From: CAXBNB01 sp040222275
GTDB taxonomy: Bacteria > Bacteroidota > Bacteroidia > Cytophagales > Cyclobacteriaceae
Length of the DNA: 64,000 bases
Direction: 5' to 3'
Assembly: GCA_040222275.1 (NCBI GenBank)
Contig: JAVKDJ010000028.1
Coordinates: 59,199-123,198, forward strand
Positions 32,775 through 42,581 of this stretch are shown here, in pieces (the stretch's first letter is position 1; each line of letters starts with the position of its first letter). A program made the position numbers and the translations under genes. The notes under the pieces were generated by a model that was not told the DNA's origin, ran no database searches, and was given only the letters and a program-made list of their open reading frames with translations.

Positions 32775-35165
32775 TTATGCAGGTACCAGGTTGTCCTTGT
32801 TAAGGTTGATACTTTCCCCGGATTTTTGAGTGCCATCTTTTTTCCCAACATTGAGCAAAATGGCAGGCAACAATAGAAAATCAAGGATCAGGGCTATAGA
32901 TATGATCAACATGGTGATTTTGGCCATTCCCGAGTTCATGCCGAAACTAGACTGTGACATGACTACAAAGCCTGCTATGAGGACGATGGTTGTAACCACC
33001 AGGGCTTTGCCTACCGTATCAAAGGCATACCTCACGGCATCTTCCGATGACTTGCCATGTTCCCTTTTTGCACGCAGGTATTTTGAGATAAAATGTACTG
33101 TATCGTCCACGATGATCCCCAGGGTCATACCAAACACCACTGAAATACCGGTATTGATAATGCCGGATGTAATGCCCCATACACCAAACCCAACGGCAAC
33201 TGGTATCAGGTTGGGGATCAGGCTCAATAGACCGTGCCTAAAACTCCTCAAAGCAAACATTAGTATGAAAGAGATCAGTATCAGGGCACCAATGCTTCCT
33301 GTCATCATGCTGTTCACCTGCCTTCTTGTCAAATGCGAGAACATAAGGGTAGTACTGCTGGCTGTAGCGTGCATAGCAGCTGGGGTATTGTTTTTCAGCC
33401 AGTTTTCCGCCCGCTCAGTCAGACCAATCAGGGTATTGGTAGATACGTTCCTTGTCGTTACGGTCATCCGGGTTTCAGATTTGTCCACATTCACCTGGTT
33501 GTTTAGGTCCAGCCCAAACGGAAGGGACATTTCATAAAGCAACAAAAACTGGGCAGCCTGTTCCCTGTTGTCGGGAACCCTGTAATATTGCAGGCTATCA
33601 CCGTGCATGCTTTTATTGATCCTTTTGGCTATTTCTGAAAACGAGTTGACGTGCACTACTTCTTCCTGCTGCATCAGCCATTTGTCAAATTCTTCCAATT
33701 TGGACAAATAGGCCGGGTTGTTGATGCCACCTTCTTCCCCAGAGCCAACTGAGAATTCTATGGTATAAATACCCGTAAGGTTCTCACTGATGTAATCAGT
33801 ATCAGTCCTGAATTGTATGTCGTCATCGAAATACTTGATAAATTCCTCATTGAGTTCGTTTTTGAACATCAGAGTGGACAACAGGATAGATACTGCCAAA
33901 GACCCCCAAAGTACTCTTTTGTCGTTGAAAACCACAAAATCTGCCAGTTTGCCAAAAAAACCACCGTTTACAGCCTTGGTCACTGTTTTTTGCTTCACCT
34001 TCACTGGTAATATGGCCATAAGTGCGGGCAGGGTAATGATAGAGAAAGTAAAGGCTGCTGCCATACCTACCGCAGTGATATTGCCCAGGTCATGAAATGG
34101 AGGAGAATCACTGAAATTCATTGAAAGAAACCCTATGACGGTCGTCAGGCTAGTAATGAACACCGGCATGAAATTCACCCGGATACTTTCTACAATGGCT
34201 TCACGTTTGGGTAGGCCTTTCTGCATGGCCTGTACAAATGTGATGAGCAAATGCACACTATCTGCAACAGCCAGTGTCATGATCATAGTCATGGCGGCAG
34301 ATGAAGGGGGCGTGAGTTGAATGCCTATCCAACCCGCAAAACCCATGGCCGTCATGATAGACATGATAATGACCAACAGGGTAGCGAATGTACCACTGAT
34401 CGTCCTGGTTGTAATCATAATTGCAATTACTATGATTAGGAACATCAGGGGTACCAATGTTGCCATATCATTGGAAGAAGCTTCAAAAAAGGCTCCATTG
34501 AGCATAATCATCCCGGAGGTGTAGGTATGCAACTGTGGGTTTTCCTTTTCAAACTCCGCTACCATATCACGGACAAATGCGATGATTTCAGGTCCTTCTT
34601 CAACCCGCTCTCCGGGCAATTTTACTGTGATGTTTACTGCCGTCAGCGATCCTTTGGAGTTGACCAAACGATCCCTCAACAAAGGTTCTTTTATGGCAAT
34701 GGCGAAAGCCTCATCAATCTCCTCATTGGATTTTTCTCCAGAATTTTCGATCAGGTCATCCACATACAGGTCGTCGGCTACAGCTTTGGTATGCTGAAAA
34801 TTGGTCACTGCATCCACCCTTGTTGAATAGGGCGTCTGCCATGATGCTTTCGTGAGTTTTTCTATAGCAGCGAGGGATTCCTGTGTAAAAACCTTTCCAT
34901 CCTTTGCTTCCACTACTATGAAAACATTGTCGTCTTTTGTGTATTTGTTTTGGAGCGCCTCATAGGCCAACAATTGAGGGTTGTCTTCACTAAAAAAGAC
35001 ATGGTAGTCGCCATTAAATCCTAGAAATCGTCCACCGCTCCCGGCAACAGCTGCTATTGTCAAAGTGGCTACAAGGGCCAGCCATCTCCATTTAATGATC
35101 CATTGGGCAAACGATATAATCCTTTTTTGACTATTCGCCTGCAATTCCTGTAGAGTTCGTGTCAT
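32775..35165 (-). CDS. MMPL/RND family transporter
   Basis: 796 residues, ~12 membrane helices in two repeats. Each half has a first helix, a large periplasmic loop (~60-230 and ~430-620) and five helices. Typical cytoplasmic-membrane motifs are present (SAAMTMIMTLAVADSVHLLI; FGMTLGIIVDDTVHFISKYL) with the intramembrane Asp residues used for proton coupling. The HpnN-like subgroup exports hydrophobic molecules. With the LolA-like protein and barrel it would form a trans-envelope lipid or hydrophobe export route. Expression is probably controlled by the MarR gene upstream. Confidence 0.87.
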   Translation of the reverse strand: MTRTLQELQANSQKRIISFAQWIIKWRWLALVATLTIAAVAGSGGRFLGFNGDYHVFFSEDNPQLLAYEALQNKYTKDDNVFIVVEAKDGKVFTQESLAAIEKLTKASWQTPYSTRVDAVTNFQHTKAVADDLYVDDLIENSGEKSNEEIDEAFAIAIKEPLLRDRLVNSKGSLTAVNITVKLPGERVEEGPEIIAFVRDMVAEFEKENPQLHTYTSGMIMLNGAFFEASSNDMATLVPLMFLIIVIAIMITTRTISGTFATLLVIIMSIMTAMGFAGWIGIQLTPPSSAAMTMIMTLAVADSVHLLITFVQAMQKGLPKREAIVESIRVNFMPVFITSLTTVIGFLSMNFSDSPPFHDLGNITAVGMAAAFTFSIITLPALMAILPVKVKQKTVTKAVNGGFFGKLADFVVFNDKRVLWGSLAVSILLSTLMFKNELNEEFIKYFDDDIQFRTDTDYISENLTGIYTIEFSVGSGEEGGINNPAYLSKLEEFDKWLMQQEEVVHVNSFSEIAKRINKSMHGDSLQYYRVPDNREQAAQFLLLYEMSLPFGLDLNNQVNVDKSETRMTVTTRNVSTNTLIGLTERAENWLKNNTPAAMHATASSTTLMFSHLTRRQVNSMMTGSIGALILISFILMFALRSFRHGLLSLIPNLIPVAVGFGVWGITSGIINTGISVVFGMTLGIIVDDTVHFISKYLRAKREHGKSSEDAVRYAFDTVGKALVVTTIVLIAGFVVMSQSSFGMNSGMAKITMLIISIALILDFLLLPAILLNVGKKDGTQKSGESINLNKDNLVPA

Positions 35166-35210
35166 TGGTGCTTTTGGTTATAGATAATAATTTCCATATT
35201 CGATTATTCC

Positions 35211-35300
35211 GATTTTCGAAATATTCGAACAGCACTAACGACCCTTATTTACTTTGGTTTCAAAATAGTACGATTTTCGTAATATATTTTTCGAAGTGTT
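35211..35300 (-). promoter_or_regulatory. Operator-like repeats upstream of the RND gene
   Basis: Several TTCGAA-type units occur: TTCGAAATATTCGAA at 35215-35229 is nearly palindromic, and related ATTTTCG and TTTTTCGAAG units lie at about 35271-35298. They sit between the MarR gene and the RND gene, where a MarR-type repressor would be expected to bind. Confidence 0.4.
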
Positions 35301-35754
35301 AGATTTCGGTTACAGGCACATGCTTTTCAAGGTTACATGTCACCTTTTCCAACAATCCAATGAACTGTTCCCGCTCGTCTGTGGAGAGGTCGCCCAGTAC
35401 GGTTTTGGCCATGTTGTGCAAACTTGTTTGGAGCAGGTTGAAAGATTTTTTTCCAGAGGTACTAAGGCCCACCTGAATTATCCTTCTATCCGTGTTACTG
35501 TGGTATCTGGACAGGTATCCATTTTCAACAAGCTTATCTACAATACCGGTGGTGGTACTTACAGGAATATTTAAATATTCAGCTATGTCACGCATGATCA
35601 CTTCCTCGTTTTTGCCGACAAATACTATAATGGAAAAGTCCCTCTTACTAATGTGCTTTGTTAGTTCTACGCAGGTATTGTCCACTTCCTGCATTTTCAT
35701 CATCATAGTCTCAAGGGCTGCTGTAAACCTTGATATTTTATCTTCTTCTACCAT
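35299..35754 (-). CDS. MarR family transcriptional regulator
   Basis: About 151 residues. The winged helix is clear: DIAEYLNIPVSTTTGIVDKLVENGYL, then the wing HSNTDRRIIQVGLSTSGKK with the conserved D-x-R. ATG 35754 is chosen; a GTG two codons upstream is possible. It is the first gene of the RND export locus on the same strand, 133 bp before the transporter. Probably a ligand-released repressor of the exporter. Confidence 0.9.
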   Translation of the reverse strand: MVEEDKISRFTAALETMMMKMQEVDNTCVELTKHISKRDFSIIVFVGKNEEVIMRDIAEYLNIPVSTTTGIVDKLVENGYLSRYHSNTDRRIIQVGLSTSGKKSFNLLQTSLHNMAKTVLGDLSTDEREQFIGLLEKVTCNLEKHVPVTEI

Positions 35755-35782
35755 CTTCACTAATTGTTCATTTTGGGTTAAT

Positions 35783-35812
35783 TAGATATAAATCTATCAA
35801 TAATCTATCCAA
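35783..35812. promoter_or_regulatory. Possible MarR autoregulatory site
   Basis: TAGAT / ATCTA half-sites: TAGATATAAATCTA is an inverted repeat with a 4-nt spacer, and another ATCTAT half follows 7 bp later. It is located just upstream of the marR start. Confidence 0.35.
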
Positions 35813-35890
35813 AATTAAAAAAAACTAACAATCAATTGATAAGTTGGCAAATGAGATAAAAAGGATTTGAAAATGGAGGACGGCTTAAAA

Positions 35891-36484
35891 CTATTTGCAA
35901 TAGGTCTGTAAGGCCGTTTTGGCCTCTTCAACTTTCAGGTTGAATGCCGATTTGAAATCGTTGCAGGCGTTTTTGCTACGACGAAGCTGGATATTAATGG
36001 CCCCACGGTAAAGATAGGCTTCACCCAAATCGTCATCAAGATTAATTGTAGCATTGTAGGCTATCAATGCTTTCTTAAATTCACCCAACTGGTGAAGGGA
36101 CCTGCCTTCCCAAAAATAAGCCTGCGCCAGTTGATCATTGAGTTCAATGGCCTTTTGTGCTTCAAAAAGCGCCTGTTTGTAATTTCCTTTACGGTAGTAG
36201 TGCTTGGCCAGGCTGAGGTAAGCTGAGGTATTCTTTTTATCCAAATCTAGCACAGACTTGAAATCGGCAAAAGCCGTTTCAAATTGCCCCAATTCTTCAT
36301 AAGAGCGCCCACGATTGTAAATGGATTTTACATCGTTCGGGTTCAATTTTAAGAATTCGTTGTACGCTGCTATGGCATCTTTAAATTTCCCAGCATTATA
36401 GAAATGATCCCCCTTTCTTTCGTCCTCATTCGCACAGGAAAAAAGTAAAGCGAACACCAAAAGAAACAAACTTATTTTTTTCAT
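35891..36484 (-). CDS. TPR-repeat lipoprotein
   Basis: 197 residues. MKKISLFLLVFALLFSC gives a lipobox with Cys17. Then about five tetratricopeptide repeats follow, e.g. GDHFYNAGKFKDAIAAYNEF, RGRSYEELGQFETAFADFKS, LAKHYYRKGNYKQALFEAQK. TPRs mediate protein contacts; this one is probably anchored in an envelope membrane. Similar to TPR lipoproteins seen with cell-envelope genes. No operon partner. Confidence 0.85.
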   Translation of the reverse strand: MKKISLFLLVFALLFSCANEDERKGDHFYNAGKFKDAIAAYNEFLKLNPNDVKSIYNRGRSYEELGQFETAFADFKSVLDLDKKNTSAYLSLAKHYYRKGNYKQALFEAQKAIELNDQLAQAYFWEGRSLHQLGEFKKALIAYNATINLDDDLGEAYLYRGAINIQLRRSKNACNDFKSAFNLKVEEAKTALQTYCK

Positions 36485-36671
36485 TACCTACTATATCTCT
36501 TTTATTAGCTCGTAAAGCTTTAAAAACAAATGGGGCTGGTTGATCTAAAAAGCGAGGAAAACTTGCCCTCAACTTTGAATTCAAATTTCAAAATGCAAAC
36601 TTAGGTCTAATATTTTAGAATCAAACCAACATAACACCAAATGGCTTGATAAATTTCAAAAAACAATTGAA

Positions 36672-37757
36672 TTATGGTGTAGGATTTTCAACCTGGGCTT
36701 TGATCGATACTACTTGTGTAGGGCTTGCCGGATCATTGGAATAAATGGTAATATTCTTCAATTGGTTGCCTCTTCTCCCATCAGAATCGAATGTAGTGGT
36801 AAGGGTAGTGGAACCTCCCGGCTCTATGTCATAGCTATCCAATTTGGCCTGAATGCAACTACAATTCGGAATGATCTTCCTGATATTCAAGCTCATTTTT
36901 CCAGTATTGACCAATTCAAATTTAGTTTCTTTAGACGTACCCCTGGCTATTTTTCCAAAGTCGTAAATTCTATCTGTTATATTCAGTTGAGGGGCCTTGG
37001 TCTTTTCCTCGGCTGACATGGGAGGGAAATACTCCGTTATGGTAGCCATGATGTTCAGCTCTTTTTCTTCATCCTCCGCCTCATCTGTATAAAATTTAAC
37101 ACTATGGTTCTGAAACCCAAGGTTATCTTTGAAATTAGGGTCGTACGCTATCCTTATTTTGCCCTTTTCCTTTGGTTGCAGGGTCTCTGGTTGGAATGAC
37201 AAAGCAATGAACTTGGGCCCTATCATCTTTTTTGTAAAAGAAAAAGCCGAATCACTGTCATTGTACACATCTACCTCCCTAATGCCTGGTTTTTCTGTGG
37301 TTACCCGTCCCATATTCACGGTTTTGTTTTTCACCCTCATGGCCCCTATCTGTATCCTCAGTTCTTCTTCTACGGTCTTCATCCTCGGTATTACTTTTCC
37401 CTGTATATAGAGGACAGTTCGGGGACTTTCGCCATCGCTGGTGATAGTGAGGGATTTTTTAAAAGCTCCAGGCCTATTCAGTGGATTGTACTGGGCTTTC
37501 ACAAATCCTTTCTTACCGGGAAGCACAGGTTCCTTGGACCATCCTGGGGTGGTACACCCACAAGATGCCTTTACATTGCTAATGATGAGGGGCGCTTTGC
37601 CTGTATTGGTAAATTCAAATTCATGGACAATCGGGCCATCCCCTTCATTTACGTCTCCAAAATCAAAGGTGTCTTCTACGAACTCAGCATTCCCCCTGTT
37701 TTGGGCAGAAACCAAAAATCCTGAAAGAAACAGAACCAAAAAATAAAAAGTTTTCAT
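36672..37757 (-). CDS. DUF1573 domain protein, secreted
   Basis: About 361 residues from ATG 37757 (signal peptide FYFLVLFLSGFLVSAQ). Two DUF1573 Ig-like domains show the family cysteine motif: VKASCGCTTPGWSKEPVLPGKKG (~50) and KIIPNCSCIQAKLDSYDIEPGG (~295). A divergent Ig-like middle domain lies between. DUF1573 proteins are abundant and surface or periplasm located in Bacteroidota; their job is unknown. It is transcribed divergently from trpS across a 102-bp gap. Confidence 0.85.
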   Translation of the reverse strand: MKTFYFLVLFLSGFLVSAQNRGNAEFVEDTFDFGDVNEGDGPIVHEFEFTNTGKAPLIISNVKASCGCTTPGWSKEPVLPGKKGFVKAQYNPLNRPGAFKKSLTITSDGESPRTVLYIQGKVIPRMKTVEEELRIQIGAMRVKNKTVNMGRVTTEKPGIREVDVYNDSDSAFSFTKKMIGPKFIALSFQPETLQPKEKGKIRIAYDPNFKDNLGFQNHSVKFYTDEAEDEEKELNIMATITEYFPPMSAEEKTKAPQLNITDRIYDFGKIARGTSKETKFELVNTGKMSLNIRKIIPNCSCIQAKLDSYDIEPGGSTTLTTTFDSDGRRGNQLKNITIYSNDPASPTQVVSIKAQVENPTP

Positions 37758-37859
37758 ATTTACAGCATGAAGTTTTGACCAGCAATTGGCCACAAATAAA
37801 CAATAATAGGAGAACGTAACAAAGGGAAATAATTTTATTTAATTTGCAAAAAAAAATCA

Positions 37860-38828
37860 ATGGCAAGAATCTTAACAGGAATACAAAGTTCGGGCAGGCC
37901 ACATTTGGGAAATATACTAGGAGCCATTCAACCCGCCATAAACCTATCAAAAACTGAAAAAGACGAATCACTTTTATTTATAGCCGACCTTCACTCCTTC
38001 ACTACAATTAAGGATCCGGAAGTAAGAATTCAAAATATCAAGGCAGTGGCCGCCGCATGGTTGGCATTTGGGCTTGACACCAGCAAATCGATCTTCTACA
38101 GGCAATCTCAGGTCAAAGAAGTTTGTGAACTCAGTTGGTACCTCAACTGCGTCACGCCCTACCCAATGCTGGCCAATGCCCATTCGTTTAAGGACAAAGC
38201 CGACCGGCTTTCTGATGTCAACTCCGGCCTCTTTACCTACCCGGTATTGATGGCTGCTGATATTGTGCTCTATGATGCCAATGTAGTGCCTGTAGGAAAA
38301 GACCAAAAGCAGCACCTCGAAATGACAAGGGATATTGCCAAAAGTTTCAACAATCAATTTGGAGAAACTTTTGTAATCCCAGAGACCAGGATCGACGAAA
38401 ACCTGATGACCATACCTGGAACAGATGGACAAAAAATGAGCAAATCTTATGGCAATATTATTGACCTTTTCCTACCTGAAAAACAGTTGAAGAAAAACGT
38501 AAAGGCCATTGTGACAGATTCTACACCCCTGGAGGAACCCAAAGACCCGGACATATGCAATGTTTTTAACATATACAAAACGGTGGCGGATGAGCATCAG
38601 ATTGATCAGATGAGAAACAACTACACCGGTGGCAATTATGGTTATGGACATGCCAAAGCGGAGCTTTATGAGCTATTGCTTGACAAATACGCTGAAGAAA
38701 GAAAACGCTTCGATTACTTTATGAACAACCCCGAAGAACTGGAAAAGGCATTGGTCGAAGGTGAAAACAAAGCAAGGGACATTGCCCAATCAGTAATGAC
38801 AAGAGTAAGAGAAAAAATAGGATATTAA
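37860..38828 (+). CDS. trpS: Tryptophanyl-tRNA synthetase
   Basis: 322 residues, the normal length for a bacterial class Ic enzyme. The HIGH-type motif is SSGRPHLGNILG near the N-terminus and the KMSKS loop is in TDGQKMSKSYGN. It charges tRNA-Trp. It is followed 18 bp later by the phosphohexomutase gene on the same strand. Confidence 0.96.
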   Translation: MARILTGIQSSGRPHLGNILGAIQPAINLSKTEKDESLLFIADLHSFTTIKDPEVRIQNIKAVAAAWLAFGLDTSKSIFYRQSQVKEVCELSWYLNCVTPYPMLANAHSFKDKADRLSDVNSGLFTYPVLMAADIVLYDANVVPVGKDQKQHLEMTRDIAKSFNNQFGETFVIPETRIDENLMTIPGTDGQKMSKSYGNIIDLFLPEKQLKKNVKAIVTDSTPLEEPKDPDICNVFNIYKTVADEHQIDQMRNNYTGGNYGYGHAKAELYELLLDKYAEERKRFDYFMNNPEELEKALVEGENKARDIAQSVMTRVREKIGY

Positions 38829-38846
38829 ACTAAACAGGACAATTGA

Positions 38847-40577
38847 ATGGATGCATCTCTAAAACCAACTATAGACAAGTGGCTCAACAGCCAGATTGAT
38901 CAGCAAGACAAGGATCTTATCAACAAATTGATTGCCGATGAAAATGAGGGGGAATTGACTGATTCGTTTTACAAGGAACTGGAATTCGGAACTGGCGGCT
39001 TACGTGGCATAATGGGAATCGGGCCTAACCGAATGAATAAATACACCATCGGAATGGCAACCCAGGGCCTTGCAAACTATCTGAAGTCCGCATTTGCCGG
39101 GCAACAAATTAGTGTGGCTATTGCGTATGACAGCCGAAACAATAGTGACTTTTTCGCCGAAACTACAGCCGCCGTATTCTCATCAAATGGCATCAAGGTG
39201 TATCTATTCGACGAATTGAGGCCAACACCTGAATTGTCCTTTGCCATCAGGCACCTAAAGTGCCAAAGTGGAGTGGTGATCACGGCCTCTCATAATCCCA
39301 AAGAATACAGTGGGTACAAAGCCTACTGGGATGATGGTTCGCAAATCATAGCGCCCCATGATGCCAATATCATAGCTGAAGTGAGGAAAATAAGCGATGT
39401 AAGCCAGGTGAACTTTGATGCCGATGACAGCCTGATCCAAAAAATAAACCTAGAAGTGGATAATGCCTATCTTGATGCCGTTGCGCAACAAGTGCTCTCC
39501 CCCGAATGCATCAAAAATCAAAATGACTTGTCAATAGTTTTTTCCCCAATACACGGAACTGGTATCACTATGGTACCGCCTATCCTTGAGAAAATAGGGT
39601 TCAACAATGTTCATGTGGTGGAGGAACAATCTGTGCCGGATGGAAACTTCCCTACGGTTGTTTACCCCAATCCGGAAGAGCAGGAAGCCATGTCAATAGC
39701 CCTGAACAAAGCAAAGGAGCTTGATGCCGATCTGGTACTGGCCACAGATCCAGATGCCGATCGTGTGGGCATTGGTGTGAAAAATGACAAGGGGCAATTC
39801 CAGCTGCTCAATGGCAACCAGACCGGGGTACTCATCATCTATTACCTCTGCAAGAAATGGAAAGAAAACGGCAAATTGGATGGCAATCAGTTTATGGTAA
39901 AAACCATTGTCACCACGGAATTGATCAAGGATATTGCCGAAAGTTTTGATATCGAATGTTATGATACCCTTACTGGTTTTAAATTCATAGCCGGGCTCAT
40001 ACGCGAATTTGAAGGCAAGAAAAAATTTATTGGTGGTGGTGAGGAAAGTTATGGCTACCTAATCGGAGACTCTGTGCGCGACAAAGATGCTGTAGCTTCC
40101 TGTGCAATCATTGCCGAAATGGCCGCCTGGGCCAAAGACAATGGCCAGACCTTGTATGAAGTACTCATGGAAATATACAATCAATATGGCCTGTATAACG
40201 AAACCATGGTTTCCATCACCAAAAAAGGAAAAGAAGGAGCTGACCAGATCAAAGAAATGATGAAAACATTTCGAAACAACCCGCCAACACAACTTGGCAA
40301 CTCCAAAATCACCGAATTGATAGACTATGATGCTTCTGTTTCGAAAAACCTGACCAGCGGGGAAAGCAGCACGATTAACTTCCCAAAGTCAAACGTACTG
40401 CAGTTTATTACTGAAGACAAAACAAAAATATCGATAAGGCCTTCAGGTACCGAACCCAAGATAAAGTTCTACTTTGGAGTGTATAAAGGTATGCAGTCAG
40501 GCGCCCAATTTGACGATGAACTAAGGTCATTGGTCGAAAAAGTGGAAATCATAAAAGAAGAACTTGACCTAAGTTGA
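38847..40577 (+). CDS. Phosphoglucomutase/phosphomannomutase family enzyme
   Basis: 576 residues, the long form of the alpha-D-phosphohexomutase family found in Bacteroidota. Active-site serine loop TASHNPKEYSGYK, metal loop ATDPDADRVGI, sugar-binding loop GGGEESYGYLIGD, and phosphate-binding loop RPSGTEPKIKFY are all intact. It interconverts hexose 1- and 6-phosphates for glycogen and envelope polysaccharide synthesis. Likely co-transcribed with trpS. Confidence 0.93.
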   Translation: MDASLKPTIDKWLNSQIDQQDKDLINKLIADENEGELTDSFYKELEFGTGGLRGIMGIGPNRMNKYTIGMATQGLANYLKSAFAGQQISVAIAYDSRNNSDFFAETTAAVFSSNGIKVYLFDELRPTPELSFAIRHLKCQSGVVITASHNPKEYSGYKAYWDDGSQIIAPHDANIIAEVRKISDVSQVNFDADDSLIQKINLEVDNAYLDAVAQQVLSPECIKNQNDLSIVFSPIHGTGITMVPPILEKIGFNNVHVVEEQSVPDGNFPTVVYPNPEEQEAMSIALNKAKELDADLVLATDPDADRVGIGVKNDKGQFQLLNGNQTGVLIIYYLCKKWKENGKLDGNQFMVKTIVTTELIKDIAESFDIECYDTLTGFKFIAGLIREFEGKKKFIGGGEESYGYLIGDSVRDKDAVASCAIIAEMAAWAKDNGQTLYEVLMEIYNQYGLYNETMVSITKKGKEGADQIKEMMKTFRNNPPTQLGNSKITELIDYDASVSKNLTSGESSTINFPKSNVLQFITEDKTKISIRPSGTEPKIKFYFGVYKGMQSGAQFDDELRSLVEKVEIIKEELDLS

Positions 40578-40810
40578 TTAATTAGGGCTGTTTTTCAGGG
40601 ATTTAAAAAATAATTGCTTTATAATTGCAGTCATAGTTTCATTGGACTATTTCACAATTATTTTGCATTTAATTGATATTAGATTCAAATACGATTGTTG
40701 ACTTCCAGAAAATATTTCGAATTATCCTTAAAATGGAAGTGGAATATTTTCAATTATAATTATATTTAGTTGAGTTCTAATATTAAGGGCAATCACAAAC
40801 AAACGCTAAG

Positions 40811-41788
40811 GTGGATATATTTATAAGCTTAGTTCTAATTACTATTGGATTTGTATTGTTAATTAAAGGTGCTGATTTTCTAGTAAACGGGGCATCCTCC
40901 CTGGCGAAAAGGTTTAATGCTTCAGATATAGCCATTGGGCTGACCGTAGTTGCTATGGGCACATCAGCACCAGAATTGGTTGTAAACCTCATATCCGGAT
41001 CAAAAGGAGCCAATGACGTTGTTTTTGGCAACATTATCGGTTCCAATATTTTCAACATGTTTTTGATTCTGGGTATTTCAGCTGTGATTTTTCCCCTTAC
41101 AGTTCAAAAAAATGCCCTCTGGAAGGAAATCCCCTACTCTTTGGTGGTCACTATCGTTTTTTGGGTACTGGTAAACGACAGATTATTGTTTGGGGCTGAA
41201 ACCAATTCTACAAGCATGGTAGATGGAATTATCCTCCTGGTCCTATTTGCTGTATTTCTGGTGTACGTTTTTCTCAACATGACCCAGGGTGGTGGGGAAT
41301 CTGCTTTGGATGGGGAAGACATTGAATTGTACGGAAGTTTGAAAACTACCATACTGATTGTGGCAGGTATTGCCGGATTGGCATTTGGAGGTCAACTGAT
41401 TGTGGACAATGCCATCAAAATAGCGGAAAGCTTCGGTGTAAGCCAGAGATTGATAGGTTTGACCATACTAGCGGCCGGTACATCGCTTCCAGAATTGGCG
41501 ACTACAGCAGTGGCAGCATTTCACAAAAAATCGGATTTGGCCGTAGGCAACATAATCGGGTCCAATATCTTCAACCTGCTATTGGTACTTGGTGCTACGG
41601 CAGTAGTAAACTCACCTCTTATTTTTGACACTGCCTTAAACATTGACCTGTACCTGGTGATGTTTGGCACTATCCTTCTTTTTCTTTTCATGTTTACATT
41701 CCAAAAATTTAAGTTGGACAGATCTGAGGGAGTATTGTACCTGCTGGGCTTTGCAGGGTATATGGTGTTTTTGTTTCAGAGATTGTAA
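40811..41788 (+). CDS. Calcium/sodium antiporter (CaCA family, YrbG-like)
   Basis: 325 residues with ten predicted membrane helices in two inverted halves. The alpha-repeat signatures are GTSAPELVVNLISG with GNIIGSNIFNMFLILG, and GTSLPELATTAVAAF with GNIIGSNIFNLLLVLG. The family exchanges Ca2+ for Na+ or H+ across the inner membrane. The start codon is GTG (40811); no better ATG exists before the first helix. Confidence 0.92.
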   Translation: MDIFISLVLITIGFVLLIKGADFLVNGASSLAKRFNASDIAIGLTVVAMGTSAPELVVNLISGSKGANDVVFGNIIGSNIFNMFLILGISAVIFPLTVQKNALWKEIPYSLVVTIVFWVLVNDRLLFGAETNSTSMVDGIILLVLFAVFLVYVFLNMTQGGGESALDGEDIELYGSLKTTILIVAGIAGLAFGGQLIVDNAIKIAESFGVSQRLIGLTILAAGTSLPELATTAVAAFHKKSDLAVGNIIGSNIFNLLLVLGATAVVNSPLIFDTALNIDLYLVMFGTILLFLFMFTFQKFKLDRSEGVLYLLGFAGYMVFLFQRL

Positions 41789-41840
41789 AAGCCCTTATTT
41801 TCACTCCAAAACCCCTTGTCCATTTCACGCCCAGGGCTTT
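41788..41840 (+). terminator. Possible terminator after the antiporter gene
   Basis: AAAGCCCT (41788-41795) and AGGGCTTT (41833-41840) are inverted around a long ~37-nt loop. No T-run follows, so the call is weak. Confidence 0.3.
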
Positions 41841-41984
41841 ACAAATGACTGCAATGTCTTTCGCAGACATTTAGGCACGTACATTAACATTCCTTAACAT
41901 CTTTTAACTGGCCATTAACATTCGCCTTGCTTCATTCAAGTTAGCTTGCTATAAATTTTTTATCACAAAGCAACTAATAGAACC

Positions 41985-42566
41985 TTGGAAGCATTAATAA
42001 GCAAACGAATATTCCCTAACCCCGATTTCAATGTGGATGATGGACGACTGACTGAACTATGTCAAAATGACGATGCTTCCGGGCAAGAAGCTTTGTACAA
42101 CCGTTATGTCAATACCATGTTTCGCACTTGTCTGCGTTATATGAAGGAACAGGAGGAAGCAGAGGACATGATGGTCACCGGCTTTGTAAAAGTCTTTTCC
42201 AAAATCACCTCTTTTGAGTATCGTGGCAAAGGGAGCCTGGAAGGGTGGATAAAAAGGATCATGGTGAACGAATGCCTGATGGCATTGCGGAAAAGAAAAT
42301 ACGAAAAAGTGGGATTGGACAGCATCAGCAATTTTCTGGACAATGGCATTCAAATAGACAGTCAGTTGCATGCCGAAGAAATATTTAAAGCGGTCCAAAA
42401 CCTACCAAAAGGGTACAGAACGGTTTTTAATATGTATGCGATAGAAGGATACAGCCACAAAGAAATAGGTGAGAAATTGGGAATCAATGAAAATACTTCA
42501 AAGTCACAACTGAGCAAGGCCAGGTCGTCGTTGAAGAAAACACTGTATAAACTTGGTTTGACGTAA
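41985..42566 (+). CDS. ECF RNA polymerase sigma factor
   Basis: 193 residues. Region 2 is EALYNRYVNTMFRTCLRYMKEQEEAEDMMVTGFVKVF (described by position ~35-72), containing the core-binding and -10 recognition helices. Region 4 is GYSHKEIGEKLGINENTSKSQLSKARSSL-like (~150-180). The start is TTG 41985; no ATG lies upstream in frame and internal ones would remove region 2. Followed 15 bp later by a membrane protein that may act as its regulator. Target genes unknown. Confidence 0.88.
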   Translation: MEALISKRIFPNPDFNVDDGRLTELCQNDDASGQEALYNRYVNTMFRTCLRYMKEQEEAEDMMVTGFVKVFSKITSFEYRGKGSLEGWIKRIMVNECLMALRKRKYEKVGLDSISNFLDNGIQIDSQLHAEEIFKAVQNLPKGYRTVFNMYAIEGYSHKEIGEKLGINENTSKSQLSKARSSLKKTLYKLGLT

Positions 42567-42581
42567 ACATAAAAGGTATAA

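Noticed and set aside
32830..33537. A 235-codon open frame on the plus strand
   Set aside because: It lies wholly antisense to the well-supported RND transporter; the hydrophobic look is a reflection of membrane-helix codons.
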